A stretch of 64,000 nucleotides of DNA from Channallabes apus. Taxonomy: Eukaryota; Chordata; Actinopteri; Siluriformes; Clariidae. Shown piece by piece: positions 10,640 through 21,517 of the stretch; positions within the stretch are counted from its first letter, which is position 1, and the number at the start of each line of letters is the position of its first letter. The stretch is taken from NCBI GenBank assembly GCA_030522415.1, contig CM060118.1, forward strand, positions 27,367,151 to 27,431,150, written 5' to 3'. Below the pieces are notes generated by a model. That model made no database searches. It worked only from the letters and a program-made list of their open reading frames with translations, and was not told the origin of the DNA. A program made the position numbers and the translations under genes.

Positions 10640-12514
10640 ATGAGTTTGATTTCCTCCTCCTCACTGATTCGGCGCTGGGACAACCATTCCAGCCCATACC
10701 GCCTCTCCCAGATGTCCTTCACTTCCTCACGGCGGCTGCTGAAGTCTGAGCCATTGCGCTGCTTGGAGCCAAATGAGCTGAGTGTGGTGTGTGCAGAGCT
10801 AGTGGGACTGAGAGCTCAGGAAAAAGAAGAGTTAGTGGGCCTGAATGACCGCTTTGCCTCATACATCGAGAAGGTGCGTCGTTTGGAGCAGCAGAATCGG
10901 ATGCTCATGGTGCAGCTGGAAGCCCTGCAGGGCATGCAGACCCAGCCATCTCGGCTGCAGCAGCTGTACAGGCAGGAGGCACAAGATCTTCGCCAGCAGC
11001 TGCACCATGAGACTCAGGACAAGGAACACATGGAGGTGAGAAGAGACAAGCTGCGGGAGGAGCAGGAGCAGCTGGAAAAGCGCTGGCAGGAGGAGGTGCG
11101 GCGCCGTGACCGTGCTGAGGACGAGCTGCAGCGTGCAAGGGATGAGGCAGACAGGACAGCACTGTTGAGCTGTGATGCTGAGGTCAGAGTGATGTCTTTG
11201 GCACAAGAGTTAGCCTTTGTGAAGCAGGTGTTCGCAGAAGAACGGGAGGGGCTGAAGGTGCAGCTGCAGGTGTCCAGTCTCAGCATGGAGCCAGATGTGA
11301 GCAGACCAGATCTCTCAGCCGCCCTGAGGGAGATCCGTGCTCAGTATGAGAGCCTGGCCAGGCGCAACATGCAAACCGCCGAAACCTGGTACCAGGGAAA
11401 AGTGGCCAGTGTGGCACAAGTAGCTGACAAGCAGCAGGAGGCTGTGCGCTTGGTGCGTGAGGAAACGGCCAAGCACCGCCAGCTGCTGCTTGCATGTTCC
11501 ACCGAGGTTGAAACTCTGAGGAGTGTCATCAACTCACTAAATGCACAGCTCAGAGAACTAGAGGAGACGCAGAGTGAGGAGGTTGCCAAGTATCAGGTAT
11601 TACTGTATATAAATCACTCGCTGAAGGCATTCTATAGTGACTAACACATTAGGCTATTACTAAAATATCTTCTGCATGACAAATGTGCCATTCTGGTGAA
11701 TCATATAGAGGTAGTTTAATGAAACAGAACATAAAGCAATGAGAATATGTCTAGGAGAGCGATAGGTCTACTTCACACAATTGCAGCATTTTTTCCCATT
11801 TTTGCAGATCGGCACAAAACTAATAACATTACAAATAAAAGCCTTAATCTACTGTGCACAGCTCCTGGTGCAGACTGCTGACTCATTGTAACTGTAACTG
11901 CTGATGGAAGACTGAACAGTTTTACTCAGCATCCACAGACTGTAGCTGTAGTAAATAGTATAAAGCATCAGAATATCAGCATTTTGTTACATATTTGATG
12001 GTTTGCCTGTATGAATATATGATGATCCTTGCTCTGCAGCATTTTCTTTAGTATGTGTAATTACTGTTTGCTCTGTAGGAGAGGATAAGTCATCTGGACA
12101 CGGATATTGCTGAGGCTAAAGAGGAGATGTCACGCTACTTGAGGGAATATCAAGATCTGCTGAACGTAAAGATGGCCCTGGACATTGAAATTGCAGCATA
12201 CAAGTAATAACATACTCTCACAGCCTACCGTATAATATACAATACTAATAATTCAGGGCATATCATTTAATTAGAGTGTTACATAATTGCTTGCATTAGT
12301 TAGTGTTTGAGTAGTAATGTAGCCACTGTTAAAAAATGCAAAACTCTAAAACTGCAATACTGAATTACTCTTCAAGATCTTTTCTTTTCATCTTCCATGC
12401 TATGCCCGTTCTGATTTTTGTTTCTGTGATTTTGTCCATATTTCTTTCAACAGGCAGCTGCTTGAGGGGGAGGAGATTCGCCTGACGTACTGCTCTGTGC
12501 CTGTTTTGGCGTAA
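10640..12514 (+). CDS. Type IV-like intermediate filament protein, nearly tailless
   Basis: Three exons: 10640-11596, 12079-12203 and 12454-12514 (stop TAA), giving 380 residues. A Ser/Arg-rich head (1-60) is followed by the helix-initiation motif ([19 protein letters not shown], 67-85), a long coiled-coil rod, and the helix-termination motif YKQLLEGEE (360-368). After the rod only 12 residues remain. The three-exon layout with a 125-base second exon matches alpha-internexin and neurofilament genes rather than vimentin-type genes, which have about nine exons. It should assemble into cytoplasmic filaments, probably by co-assembly. I cannot assign a symbol; a lost or alternative tail exon is possible. 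Confidence 0.88.
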
Positions 12515-12940
12515 ATCTAGACCTACGAATCTGACTTCAAAATCTCCATCATTACCCATTGTCACTCCACCTTTATGCATACCAAACCTTCTCTTGACGA
12601 TTAACACAATGTTGTTGCCTAATATAATAGATATTAGGATATAAGGCTTGCCCCTTTACCCAGGGGTCTTTAAACCTTTCCCCAATGAGCTGGAGTGGAT
12701 GAATTTAGGTGCGAGCCCAATTCGGCTGAAATAAAAGCATCCACACCGGATTTTAATTCTATGACTTTTAACTGCAAATTCCAAACTATATTGCTTTAAC
12801 CTTTAACCCTAGGACCTAACCTAATTTGACACTGAACCATATTTACATTACCACCATCACTGATTTAAAGAGAAATGAGCCCTTGTGTTACACAAGAGGT
12901 AAACCAGGATCTTCCCCCTTCTTCTTCACACTTTAAATGA

Positions 12941-12946
12941 AATAAA
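12941..12946 (+). terminator. Candidate polyadenylation signal AATAAA
   Basis: AATAAA about 430 bases after the stop codon of the intermediate filament gene. A second AATAAA at 12730-12735 is an alternative. Confidence 0.4.
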
Positions 12947-14059
12947 GCCACCATGGAGAAAACGCTATGTTCAGCACTTGCCCAGTCAGAGTTTAATATC
13001 CTCTTGTTGGTGAATTATCACTCCTCAGTTTTTCTTAAAGTGCCAATCATGGCTGGTAACCAATCCTCTTTTGTCCAAACAATTAGCCAGTTGTTTATGA
13101 AGGTGGATTAATTTTAAACCAGTCTTTGATTAGGCACAAGAAATGTACTAAGGAAGTGACCTTGTTGTCCTGACCCAAAATCTAGCAAGAGGATGTTACT
13201 CTGTACACCGACACTGTAAGTGAAGTAAGTAAACCAACTGACTGGTTTGTCAGGCCATTCAGAGCTGTTGCACTCATTCGCTTACTTGCTTACTGTTCAT
13301 GTCCCTAGATAACTTTTAGTCTGCATCCTAATATTCCGATAATATTGATATAATGTATTTTACTTAATAGAAATATCTTAAATAGAAAGGTTGAACAATG
13401 CTACTGAAGAATCATTAGGTACACATATTGTGTTCACCTTTATATATAAAAGAAACACTAAAGCAATGAATCTATGTGCTCACATCTGCTTCTGTTGCAT
13501 CTGTCCATCAATGTGAAACTAAGTCAACTGCTAGTGGGTTAAACAACAAGCAGAGAAGTAATGGACACCAGTCTCAATATGTGCTGATGTCTGTAGCTCT
13601 GCTCCTAAAACAACACCTACTGAATAAAACTAATGCAAAACTCATTTGTGTGTGTGTGTGTTTTTTTAAAGAAACTATAGACTGAATTCTAAGAAATGTC
13701 TGGGTCAAAGATCTCAGCAATAATTATAGATTGAGTCAGGAAAATAAAGTTGTGTGTTTCTCACAGCAATTTTAGCACAGGTCCAGTATTGAACATTCTC
13801 CTGCTCTCTCTCATTCTCACACATACACACACACTCCTTTTTTTAATGTTTATTTAAGAAATCATAAAAAAATACCACTAAGGAATCAATAATTCAGTGT
13901 TTTTTTTAAAAACTCAGTCTCTCCACTGCATTTCTAGCATGCTATCACTAGACATTAACTTGGATACATGTGTGCTAATTTTGTCTCACACCTCCTGGTC
14001 TGGGGTTTAATCAAAAAAATAAACTTGTTTGCCAAAAAACATAGTGGTGTAGTGATTCG

Positions 14060-14310
14060 CATTAGGTAATGATTAGCATAATGATTAGCATTATGGCCTT
14101 GCACCTTGAGGGTCGAGGGGTATGTGAGTGTGTGGAATTTGCATGTTTTTCCTGTACTGTATTTGTCGGGTTTCCTTTGGTTACTCCTGTTTCATCCCAC
14201 AGTCTCTGTAAAGGGTGTACCCTGCCTCGTGCCCAAAGTCTCCTGGGTTAGGCTCCAGGCTTCCCATGACCCTGTACAGGATAAGCGGCATTGGAAATGA
14301 ATGACGATGA
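14060..14310. repeat. Dispersed teleost repeat (family B), copy
   Basis: The copy contains gtgcccaaagtctcctggg, ggctccaggcttcccatgac and cctgtacaggataagcggca. Related copies are recognisable near 10005, 14440, 33430, 56385, 59690 and 61310. It is non-coding; the short open frames over it are chance. Confidence 0.55.
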
Positions 14311-14439
14311 ATATTAATAGTCATTTCAAAAGTACACACGTTACATTAAGACTTTAATTTCTTGGCCAAGATAGACATGTGGGAACATCTTATCCAATTT
14401 ATTATTTTGTAGTGTTAACTTTTAAACATTCAAACTGAA

Positions 14440-14690
14440 ACTGGAACCTATCTTCTGAGACTTTGGGCACAAGGTGGGGTACACCCTGGAGAGGGTGCCC
14501 ATCTATCGCAGGTTTCTCTCTCTCTCTCTCACACACACACACAAACACTCCAGGCAATTTTGGAACATCAAATAACCTAGTTTGTAGGTCTTTGGACTGT
14601 GGGAGGAAACCGGAGAACCTGGAGGAAACCCAGCAAGCACTGGGCAAACATGCAAACTCCACACACACACACACACACACACATAACTTT
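14440..14690. repeat. Dispersed teleost repeat (family B), second copy
   Basis: It reads ctttgggcacaaggtggggt, then ccctggagagggtgcccatc, a TC/CA tract, ggtctttggactgtgggagg, a gagaacctggaggaaaccc stretch and aaacatgcaaactccacac. It ends in a CA microsatellite. Confidence 0.55.
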
Positions 14691-15126
14691 CGAACGGGGA
14701 GGCCATCTTCTTTTTAACATTACAAACAAAAAAAGATTACTAAAGTCTAAAGGTGGCCTTGTTTTAATGTCTTTATAATTATTTTTATTAGCTAATTCCT
14801 TAGCATTCAGACATTTTGTATTTTTCCATTTGTGACGGTAGGTTATTTGTCAAAGATATGCTTATTTTCTCTTCATAAATAAAAACAACAAATCATAATT
14901 TAGAGCTAATTCCTGTGACTGAGGAAATCATGCAGCGTGCCCCCCCCCAAAAGAAAAACTGTCCATAGGTTTCAGTTTATTTATTATTTAGTTTAGAGTC
15001 AACGGACAACGCAAATATGTAGCAGATTTATGTTACACCATAAATACGTTGCAGTTTTATATCACACCACTAGACAGCGCTACAGTGCTCTTATTTCCTT
15101 TCACACGCAGTACCAGAGAAAAGAAG

Positions 15127-15140
15127 AGGAAGTACTTCCT
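15127..15140 (+). promoter_or_regulatory. Palindromic ETS site in the mrps26 promoter
   Basis: The 14-base palindrome AGGAAGTACTTCCT contains two inverted GGAA cores. It lies 135 bases before the mrps26 start codon and about 20 bases before aatatggcgac, which resembles a YY1 start-site element. ETS/GABP sites of this kind are common in promoters of nuclear genes for mitochondrial ribosomal proteins. Confidence 0.55.
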
Positions 15141-15274
15141 CTGTGAAAGGTCGTTAATATGGCGACCTCGTGTTCGAGGCTCAATGTTACATCTCCGCTC
15201 AGTTTGTAGCAGCAGCAGCAGCACCAGCTCTGTTTATATCGAGTGGGGTGTTAATCCAACACACATATATAAAA

Positions 15275-17312
15275 ATGTTTTCAGCTGTAGTTCGGAGCCG
15301 GACTCCGGTCTCGCTCGTGCTGTCTCCTCGGTTTGGTGTTGTGCTCGATAGTGTGCGGGGCAGAAAGTCTCGCACTGACCCGAAAGCTAAGTCCAAAGCG
15401 GGCCGAATCAAGACCCCGCCCCCGGTGGACCCTGTGGAGATGGTGGTGCTGAAGGAGCGCTACACTGAGTACAACCTCATCATGAGGGCGCTGAGGTAAA
15501 CACCTCGATTTGATCTTCAACATCAGCCTCACTCACATACATATAATACATACATTCAAAAGATGCCAGGACACCAACAGAGAATATACTCAATGATCTC
15601 ACTGGGTCTCTGATTTCAGAGAGTTGATATTCAATTTATAAACAAGAAATTGAATTGATATCAAACCTATTAATATGTGACTATTATAAGTGTGCACCAA
15701 AGCAACAGTTAATAAATAGATTCTACTTCTCCCAGATCATATACTGTACACTGATTTTAAAAGGCCTGAGATGCCAAATATATTGTAATATTTATAATGT
15801 AACATCATGATAACAATCAGGTTTAAATGAGCATCCCTGGACAACAATTGAACATGTAGGCTTGTATGAAATAAGTTTTTATAATGATAAAGTAGACAAC
15901 TATTATATGTTTACTAGTCATGTTACTGATGCACCATTTTCTGTTCCATTACTACATTTGAATCATATACAGTATGTTCTTTAGAGATTATGCATTTTCT
16001 TCAAAATATTTGTAGGGCTGCTTGTGTATGGCAAAAAAAGAAATCGCTGTCTAACAATCAGGTCATGATTATTCAACATTTGAAAAATTACAAGTTTTGG
16101 CTTTTAGTGAAAGGCTAAAGTGCACTGCTGTAAAGCCAATGGATGCGTTGAATTGATAAAAAAAGAAAATTATGACCTTACTGCAAAAGGGAATACTGCT
16201 CAATAATGTATATATAAAAAAAAAGGTTTAATCTTAATTATTTTGATTTCATAAACCAAAATCATAAATGACTGTTTGAATTAATGTAATAGTTCTAACT
16301 ATTTGGCTATGCAAACACATACTGTATACATACATATCCATATGTACAGGGATATAGTATGGCTTCAGAAGACATATGTACAAATATTGTGCTTACTGTA
16401 AGATTGTCCAGCAGCTGAGAGAATAAACAAATGTACATTGGCACTTCACTCCTCATCATCAACAAGAAGGTGGCAATACCTGGCTCTGCAGGGAATCCTT
16501 AAAGAGCCTAATGACTGCAGATATAAATGACCTACCATAATGCTCCTTAGAGCAGCGAATGCTAAATGCTAAACTCATCAGTTTTATATTTAATAACTAA
16601 TATTATGGTGTCTTAAAATATGTCAGACCATGTCTTGATGTCAGTCTTCTGCCATGTACAATCTTGATGTAGATAGAAGATGAAATTCTGCACTTTTTTC
16701 ATATTAATTGATCTAATGCATTACTTATGTGTGTGCACAGGTTGCAGTTTAAAGAGGAGATGCTGAGGAAGCGATATGAAGAAGAGACCGGCTCTTTAGC
16801 AGAAGAAAGAGCCAAGCAGGAGGCTGAGGAACACAGATCATTAATGGCCTGGAATGATGCAGAAAACCTCAGATTGCGAAAAATCCGGTGAGACAGATGA
16901 AAAATGAAAGTCATATTAAGACAACATGTGCTGACATGTTTTCAGCAAGGAATGACCATACATGTTATTGTGCCTGCCAGTGAGCTGCGTGTGCAGACAG
17001 AGACTGAGGCTTCTGAACAGAGGAGGAAAGAGACAGCGATTTTGCGTCAACAAGAGTTTGAGAATTACGTAAAAGAAAAAGAAAGAGAAATCCTGCAGTT
17101 ACAGGTGAAAACAACACACAAAAAATGCACAAATGTGAAAGTGTGATAAGAAATTAACCTTTACGGTATCTCTCTTTCAGGAAGAGGCAAAGAACTTTAT
17201 TACACTGGAGAATTTGGATCAGCGGATTGAAGAGGCATTGGACAACCCTAAAAACTACAACTTTGCAATAAATAAAGAGGGACAAGTGGCCAAACGAACT
17301 GTGCAGCAATAA
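15275..17312 (+). CDS. mrps26: Mitochondrial small ribosomal subunit protein mS26
   Basis: Four exons: 15275-15495, 16741-16887, 16981-17104 and 17181-17312 (stop TAA), giving 207 residues, close to the human protein. The basic N-terminus ([20 protein letters not shown]) fits a mitochondrial import signal. It is followed by [14 protein letters not shown] and the family stretch [19 protein letters not shown], then a long Glu/Lys/Arg-rich helix. The protein is a metazoan-type component of the mitochondrial small ribosomal subunit. I chose the ATG at 15275 because the targeting-like sequence starts there; an upstream in-frame ATG (15170) would add 35 residues without a targeting character. In human MRPS26 lies on 20p13, as do PANK2 and MAVS. 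Confidence 0.93.
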
Positions 17313-18800
17313 GCAGCATCGATCAAAACATCAGGATTAAAGAGACTGAAAAATGTTGCATGTCTTTCTTCTAGTGCTGTCAAATCTATGTGACTATATG
17401 TCCACTGTAATTATGTTTCCCAAGTAAAAGTTTGTTTCAATTATAAACATTAATGTTGTGTGTTCTATGTGAAACTGATTGTGGATCAAGAGCTCAGTTT
17501 TGTCATGTGTTCATGTCCCAGATGAGGTTAGATGCAACACATTGTCCTGATAATCTTCAAGTTTATAGAAATAATAGATATGTTTTTGGTACATTTTGAA
17601 AGTGTCTAATGACTAAGCTTAGTTTTTCTAAAGCTTTCTGGTTGCTCATCAGCTTCACAAGTGTTTTAGTATAAAATTTTATTCAGTCAGTGTTTTAGTA
17701 AAGGATTTAAGTAGTTATCTTATGGCACTATGCAAAGTGTTGTTGCCCCAACTTATTAATTGCACTGCAATGAATCCCGCAGACAATTCAGAATGCTATT
17801 TGGAACCAAGAACCAGTGATTGTGAAGTACTTAATCATACATATGAGTATGTATTAACTGGTGCTGCTAAATTCTTTAAAAAATAATCTACAAATGCAAT
17901 GAGTTATCAGCTGTTTTTAGCATCTTAATAGAAAGTAGTTATTCAACTACAAGTGTTTGTTTTATTATTTTATATATTATATATATATATTATTTTAATC
18001 TGTATGCACTGACCATGCACTGTTGTGTTCATGTATTATTTTATGAACAGTAAGGTTTTTTTTCTAGCTATAAGATTATTTAGAGCTATCTTACTAACAG
18101 CCACATTTCCTCGCTAAACTCCAAGATTATCACCAGTAATTAGCCGACCCTCTGTATCTTAGCAACATGATGACGTAGAAGTGGTGCGTGATGGAATAAG
18201 ACAATGACATAAGGACGTTTTTCTTTCTACCCATACACTGTTGACGTAATTACTAATAGATCGTACATTTACATTTCAGACTTTCACTTTTAAAAACAAC
18301 GCACCCAAATTCCATCTGTGTATAGCTTCAGTTTTTAAGGAAAGCTATTTGTTTTTTCCCTTAACATCACACATTAATTTAATATCTAATTGTACTACTA
18401 ATCTAATTGTAATACAACGTGCCAGCAGTTCATCCTTAATATCAAATATTCCACAACAATAAATTAATTGCCATGGTATTATTTCAGTAATATAATAAAT
18501 GTTCTTGTTTGCTTCTTACTGCTGCAGTCTTGGCTCAGCCAGTCACAATTTAGTTTGGTCTTTTGATTATTAATATTTAATTATTAATATTTAAATATTT
18601 TCCCATCTCGAACCAAATAAGTAAGATATATTAAAAATTATTTAAAATCACATACCGATTTTCACATACACGCATACATTTCACATACATTTCACAATCA
18701 CATACACGCCTTTCCGATTCAGACTGACACGCGAGCGCCTTTTTTTAAAAATGGAAAACTTAGGAATTTAACGGAAACTAACATTTAAATTCCTCCCTAT
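17313..18800. other. mrps26 3' UTR and intergenic space
   Basis: AT-rich and without a gene or a recognisable transposon. I see no clear polyadenylation signal soon after the mrps26 stop, so its transcript end is not defined here. Confidence 0.4.
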
Positions 18801-18818
18801 TTTTGAGTGGTCGTGGCC

Positions 18819-18843
18819 GCGCATGCGCAGTTGAGACTTCCGG
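18819..18843 (+). promoter_or_regulatory. NRF1 plus ETS sites of the htra2 promoter
   Basis: GCGCATGCGC (18819-18828), a perfect palindromic NRF1 core, is followed 7 bases later by ACTTCCGG (18836-18843), an ETS/GABP site. The pair lies about 180-200 bases before the htra2 start codon in a GC-rich stretch. NRF1 and GABP together commonly drive nuclear genes for mitochondrial proteins. Confidence 0.65.
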
Positions 18844-19021
18844 AGCACGGTGTATGTGGAGGTAGTAAAGGATTACTGTCAAACTTCGTTCTTGTTTTTC
18901 AAGTTTTATTTGATGCGGTTGGGATCCTTCGGAGAAAGTTCGGGAATAAGGTCTACAGTATATACAGAATAGCGTCTGGGAAACGGAGTGTCCTGACGAG
19001 TCTTTTAGTACCTGATGCAAT

Positions 19022-21483
19022 ATGACAACTCTTTGTCCCCTCGTCCGGATAGTCGCACGCTTCCAGGAGAGTGGACGTCATGTAAAGTTTGTGCGGTATT
19101 TATCCAACACGGGTTTAGAGAAACTAACTAATGAAAACACGCCCACCATTGGAGCTCCAGTGTTGGGAGGAGAAGGACGCGAAGGCTGCGGCGAGGATGG
19201 TGGTGGTTCAGCTCGGAGAGGGCTTCTCAGAGCCGCGGCGTTAGGACTAGCTCTGACCGGAGTCGCTTTAAACAGTGTTAGAGACGAGCGGGATGAAGCT
19301 GTCTCTCAGAGGACACGGTCTCTCACAAACACTGCACTCCGTTACCTCGTCCCTACAGCTTACTGTGCTTCTCAATACAAAGGCGACGGTCCGCGGTATA
19401 AGTACAACTTTATTGCGGATGTAGTGGAGAAGTCCGCGCCTGCTGTCGTTTACATTGAGATATTAGGACGGTGAGTTTGACTGTAGACAGCACTAACTCA
19501 GTCTCTGGGCAAAGTACACAAATCCTGTATATGAGTAAAAAATGGAAATACCCTAGGTCAGTGGTGTTCTAATCTTCTCCTAGAACAGTGGTTCTCAAAC
19601 TGTTTCTGTCATTCCCCACTTAAGGGGGTGAGCGAATTTTCAAGCCTCACTTGTCAACAAAATAATAACGAAATCGGCCAAGTTTACTGTTTATTGAAAT
19701 ATCAATTTCTAAACCAATAAGATCAAACACCACCAAGTTCAAAACAGATAAAATACACGTGCAATTGTTATAAAAGGATTACGTTGGCACTTACTGTATC
19801 TTTGCATAATTGACCCCATGTTTATTAGCTGCTCAGCAATCGTTTGTAGTTTTTTTGCTCTGGCATAAAGCCATTTATGCTTTGCTGTTCACTGGTTCAG
19901 ATTTTACCATGCGATTCTCCTGCTGTCTGTATTCTGCCAGCTTTCTTTGAAAGAAGTCTAGTGGCTTATTAACATGACTGGAGTGTGTTTGTCTCTAAGT
20001 GTCTTCCTAATTTGTTGGGTCTCATGCGGTCTGCTGCCAGCGGTTTAAGAGACAAAACACACACGGATCTCTCTTCTGCCCCCACCATGAATCCAAGCTC
20101 AAGATAGACTTCATTAGGCGTGGGTGATATCACCAAAATCTTCTATCACGGTAGAAGCTATTTTCTACCTCGATAACGATCACAATCACAATTGCTATAT
20201 CACAATATAGCAATTTGTATCTGACAATGCATAAATAAAAATTCAAACACAAAGAAACTATTTTACATAATGTAATTTTATTTAAACTGTGAATTGCTGA
20301 GGTTTATTTTTTTTACTTTGGCCATATTCGTTTGGAAGCTTCGATTTCAGATGATAGAAAAGGTTTGACGTGTTTCCACCACTTATTAAAACAGTGCACT
20401 TGTGTACCTTCCAAATCACGTTCATCTCATTCATATCACTTTTCTTACCCAAACCAATTCCACACCACAGACGATGCGGATGCACCTTTATTCTTTACAA
20501 TCTCCTCGTCACATGTAAGCAAACTCACTTCTTCCATTGTCGAAGTGTATGTGAAGCCAAACACATCAAAAGTGGGACGAAACCGTGTCACTCGATTGAA
20601 CCAAATATCTGCGCAAATACAGCGCAGCGCGACTATCTGGATAGCGCAGTCATGATCTGGTTTATTTGCGCAGCCCGGTGGATCGCGCAGCGCCGCTCGA
20701 ATCACAAACCTGCGCGACCCACTGTGTTTTTATTTAAAAACAATTTAAAATGTCAGGACTGTTTAATATTGTTTCCGCCTTGCCATGCCTGGTTTGTACG
20801 TACGCATCCCAGCGGGGTAAAATGTATTTTGATGGTCGGCGCGGTTTATTTCTGTCAGAGTCGCGCAGCGCTGCCCAGTGGGTCGCGCAGGTTTGTGATT
20901 CGAGCAGCGCTGCTCAAGTTGGTCCGACGTTAAACCATTATTGTTCCACTATGGTTCCACTTTTTCTCCCGGCCCACAACTGATGTTATTTTAAATTTAC
21001 CTGTATTAATGATCCATTTATTTGTGTGTGATTGTTTAGTTTTTTCCTATTATTTTCCACTAATTTCCTCTCGTTCATTGCGCCCCACCTGTCATGTCTG
21101 TATTCCCCACTAGTGGGGCGCGCCCCACACTTTGAGAACCACTGTCCTAGAAGAGAGTTACGGTGTGTGTGTGTGTGTGTATATATGTAGTGATATAGTA
21201 ATGTGCAGTGAATGTACTATAGTAAACAGAAGGTGCATTAGGTAATAATAGATGTGGCGTAATATTTTGAAGTTTTGTAAATAAACATATATAGGGCTCA
21301 AGATTGTGCAGTATGGAGTGACATGCTTTTTTTCAGCACAACTTAGGCAATATGATAAACTGAATTTTAACAAACATGCCTAAGAAAATAAATGGAAAAA
21401 AAAGGGTCACTTAGGCATAGAAATAGCACAAATACACATTATCACTTGTTTTTCTGGTTGTTTTCAGTTGCTTCTATGACCAA

Positions 21484-21517
<34 letters not shown>

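Larger units (their letters stand above)
12947..15120. other. Intergenic region with dispersed repeat copies
   Basis: No gene is seen. Two copies of the dispersed family lie at about 14060-14310 and 14440-14690, the second containing a TC/AC tract (14515-14545) and a (CA)11 tract (14660-14682). Between 12947 and 14040 the sequence is unique-looking and AT-rich. Confidence 0.5.

Noticed and set aside
10859..11589. Several minus-strand open frames of 70-115 codons
   Set aside because: They are antisense shadows of the coiled-coil rod exon of the intermediate filament gene.
14402..14717. Open frames of 67-92 codons on both strands
   Set aside because: They come from CA/TC microsatellites and dispersed repeat family B and have biased composition only.
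20370..20933. 187-codon open frame in htra2 intron 1
   Set aside because: It lies wholly inside the non-autonomous hAT element, crosses its internal foldback and has no protein family character.
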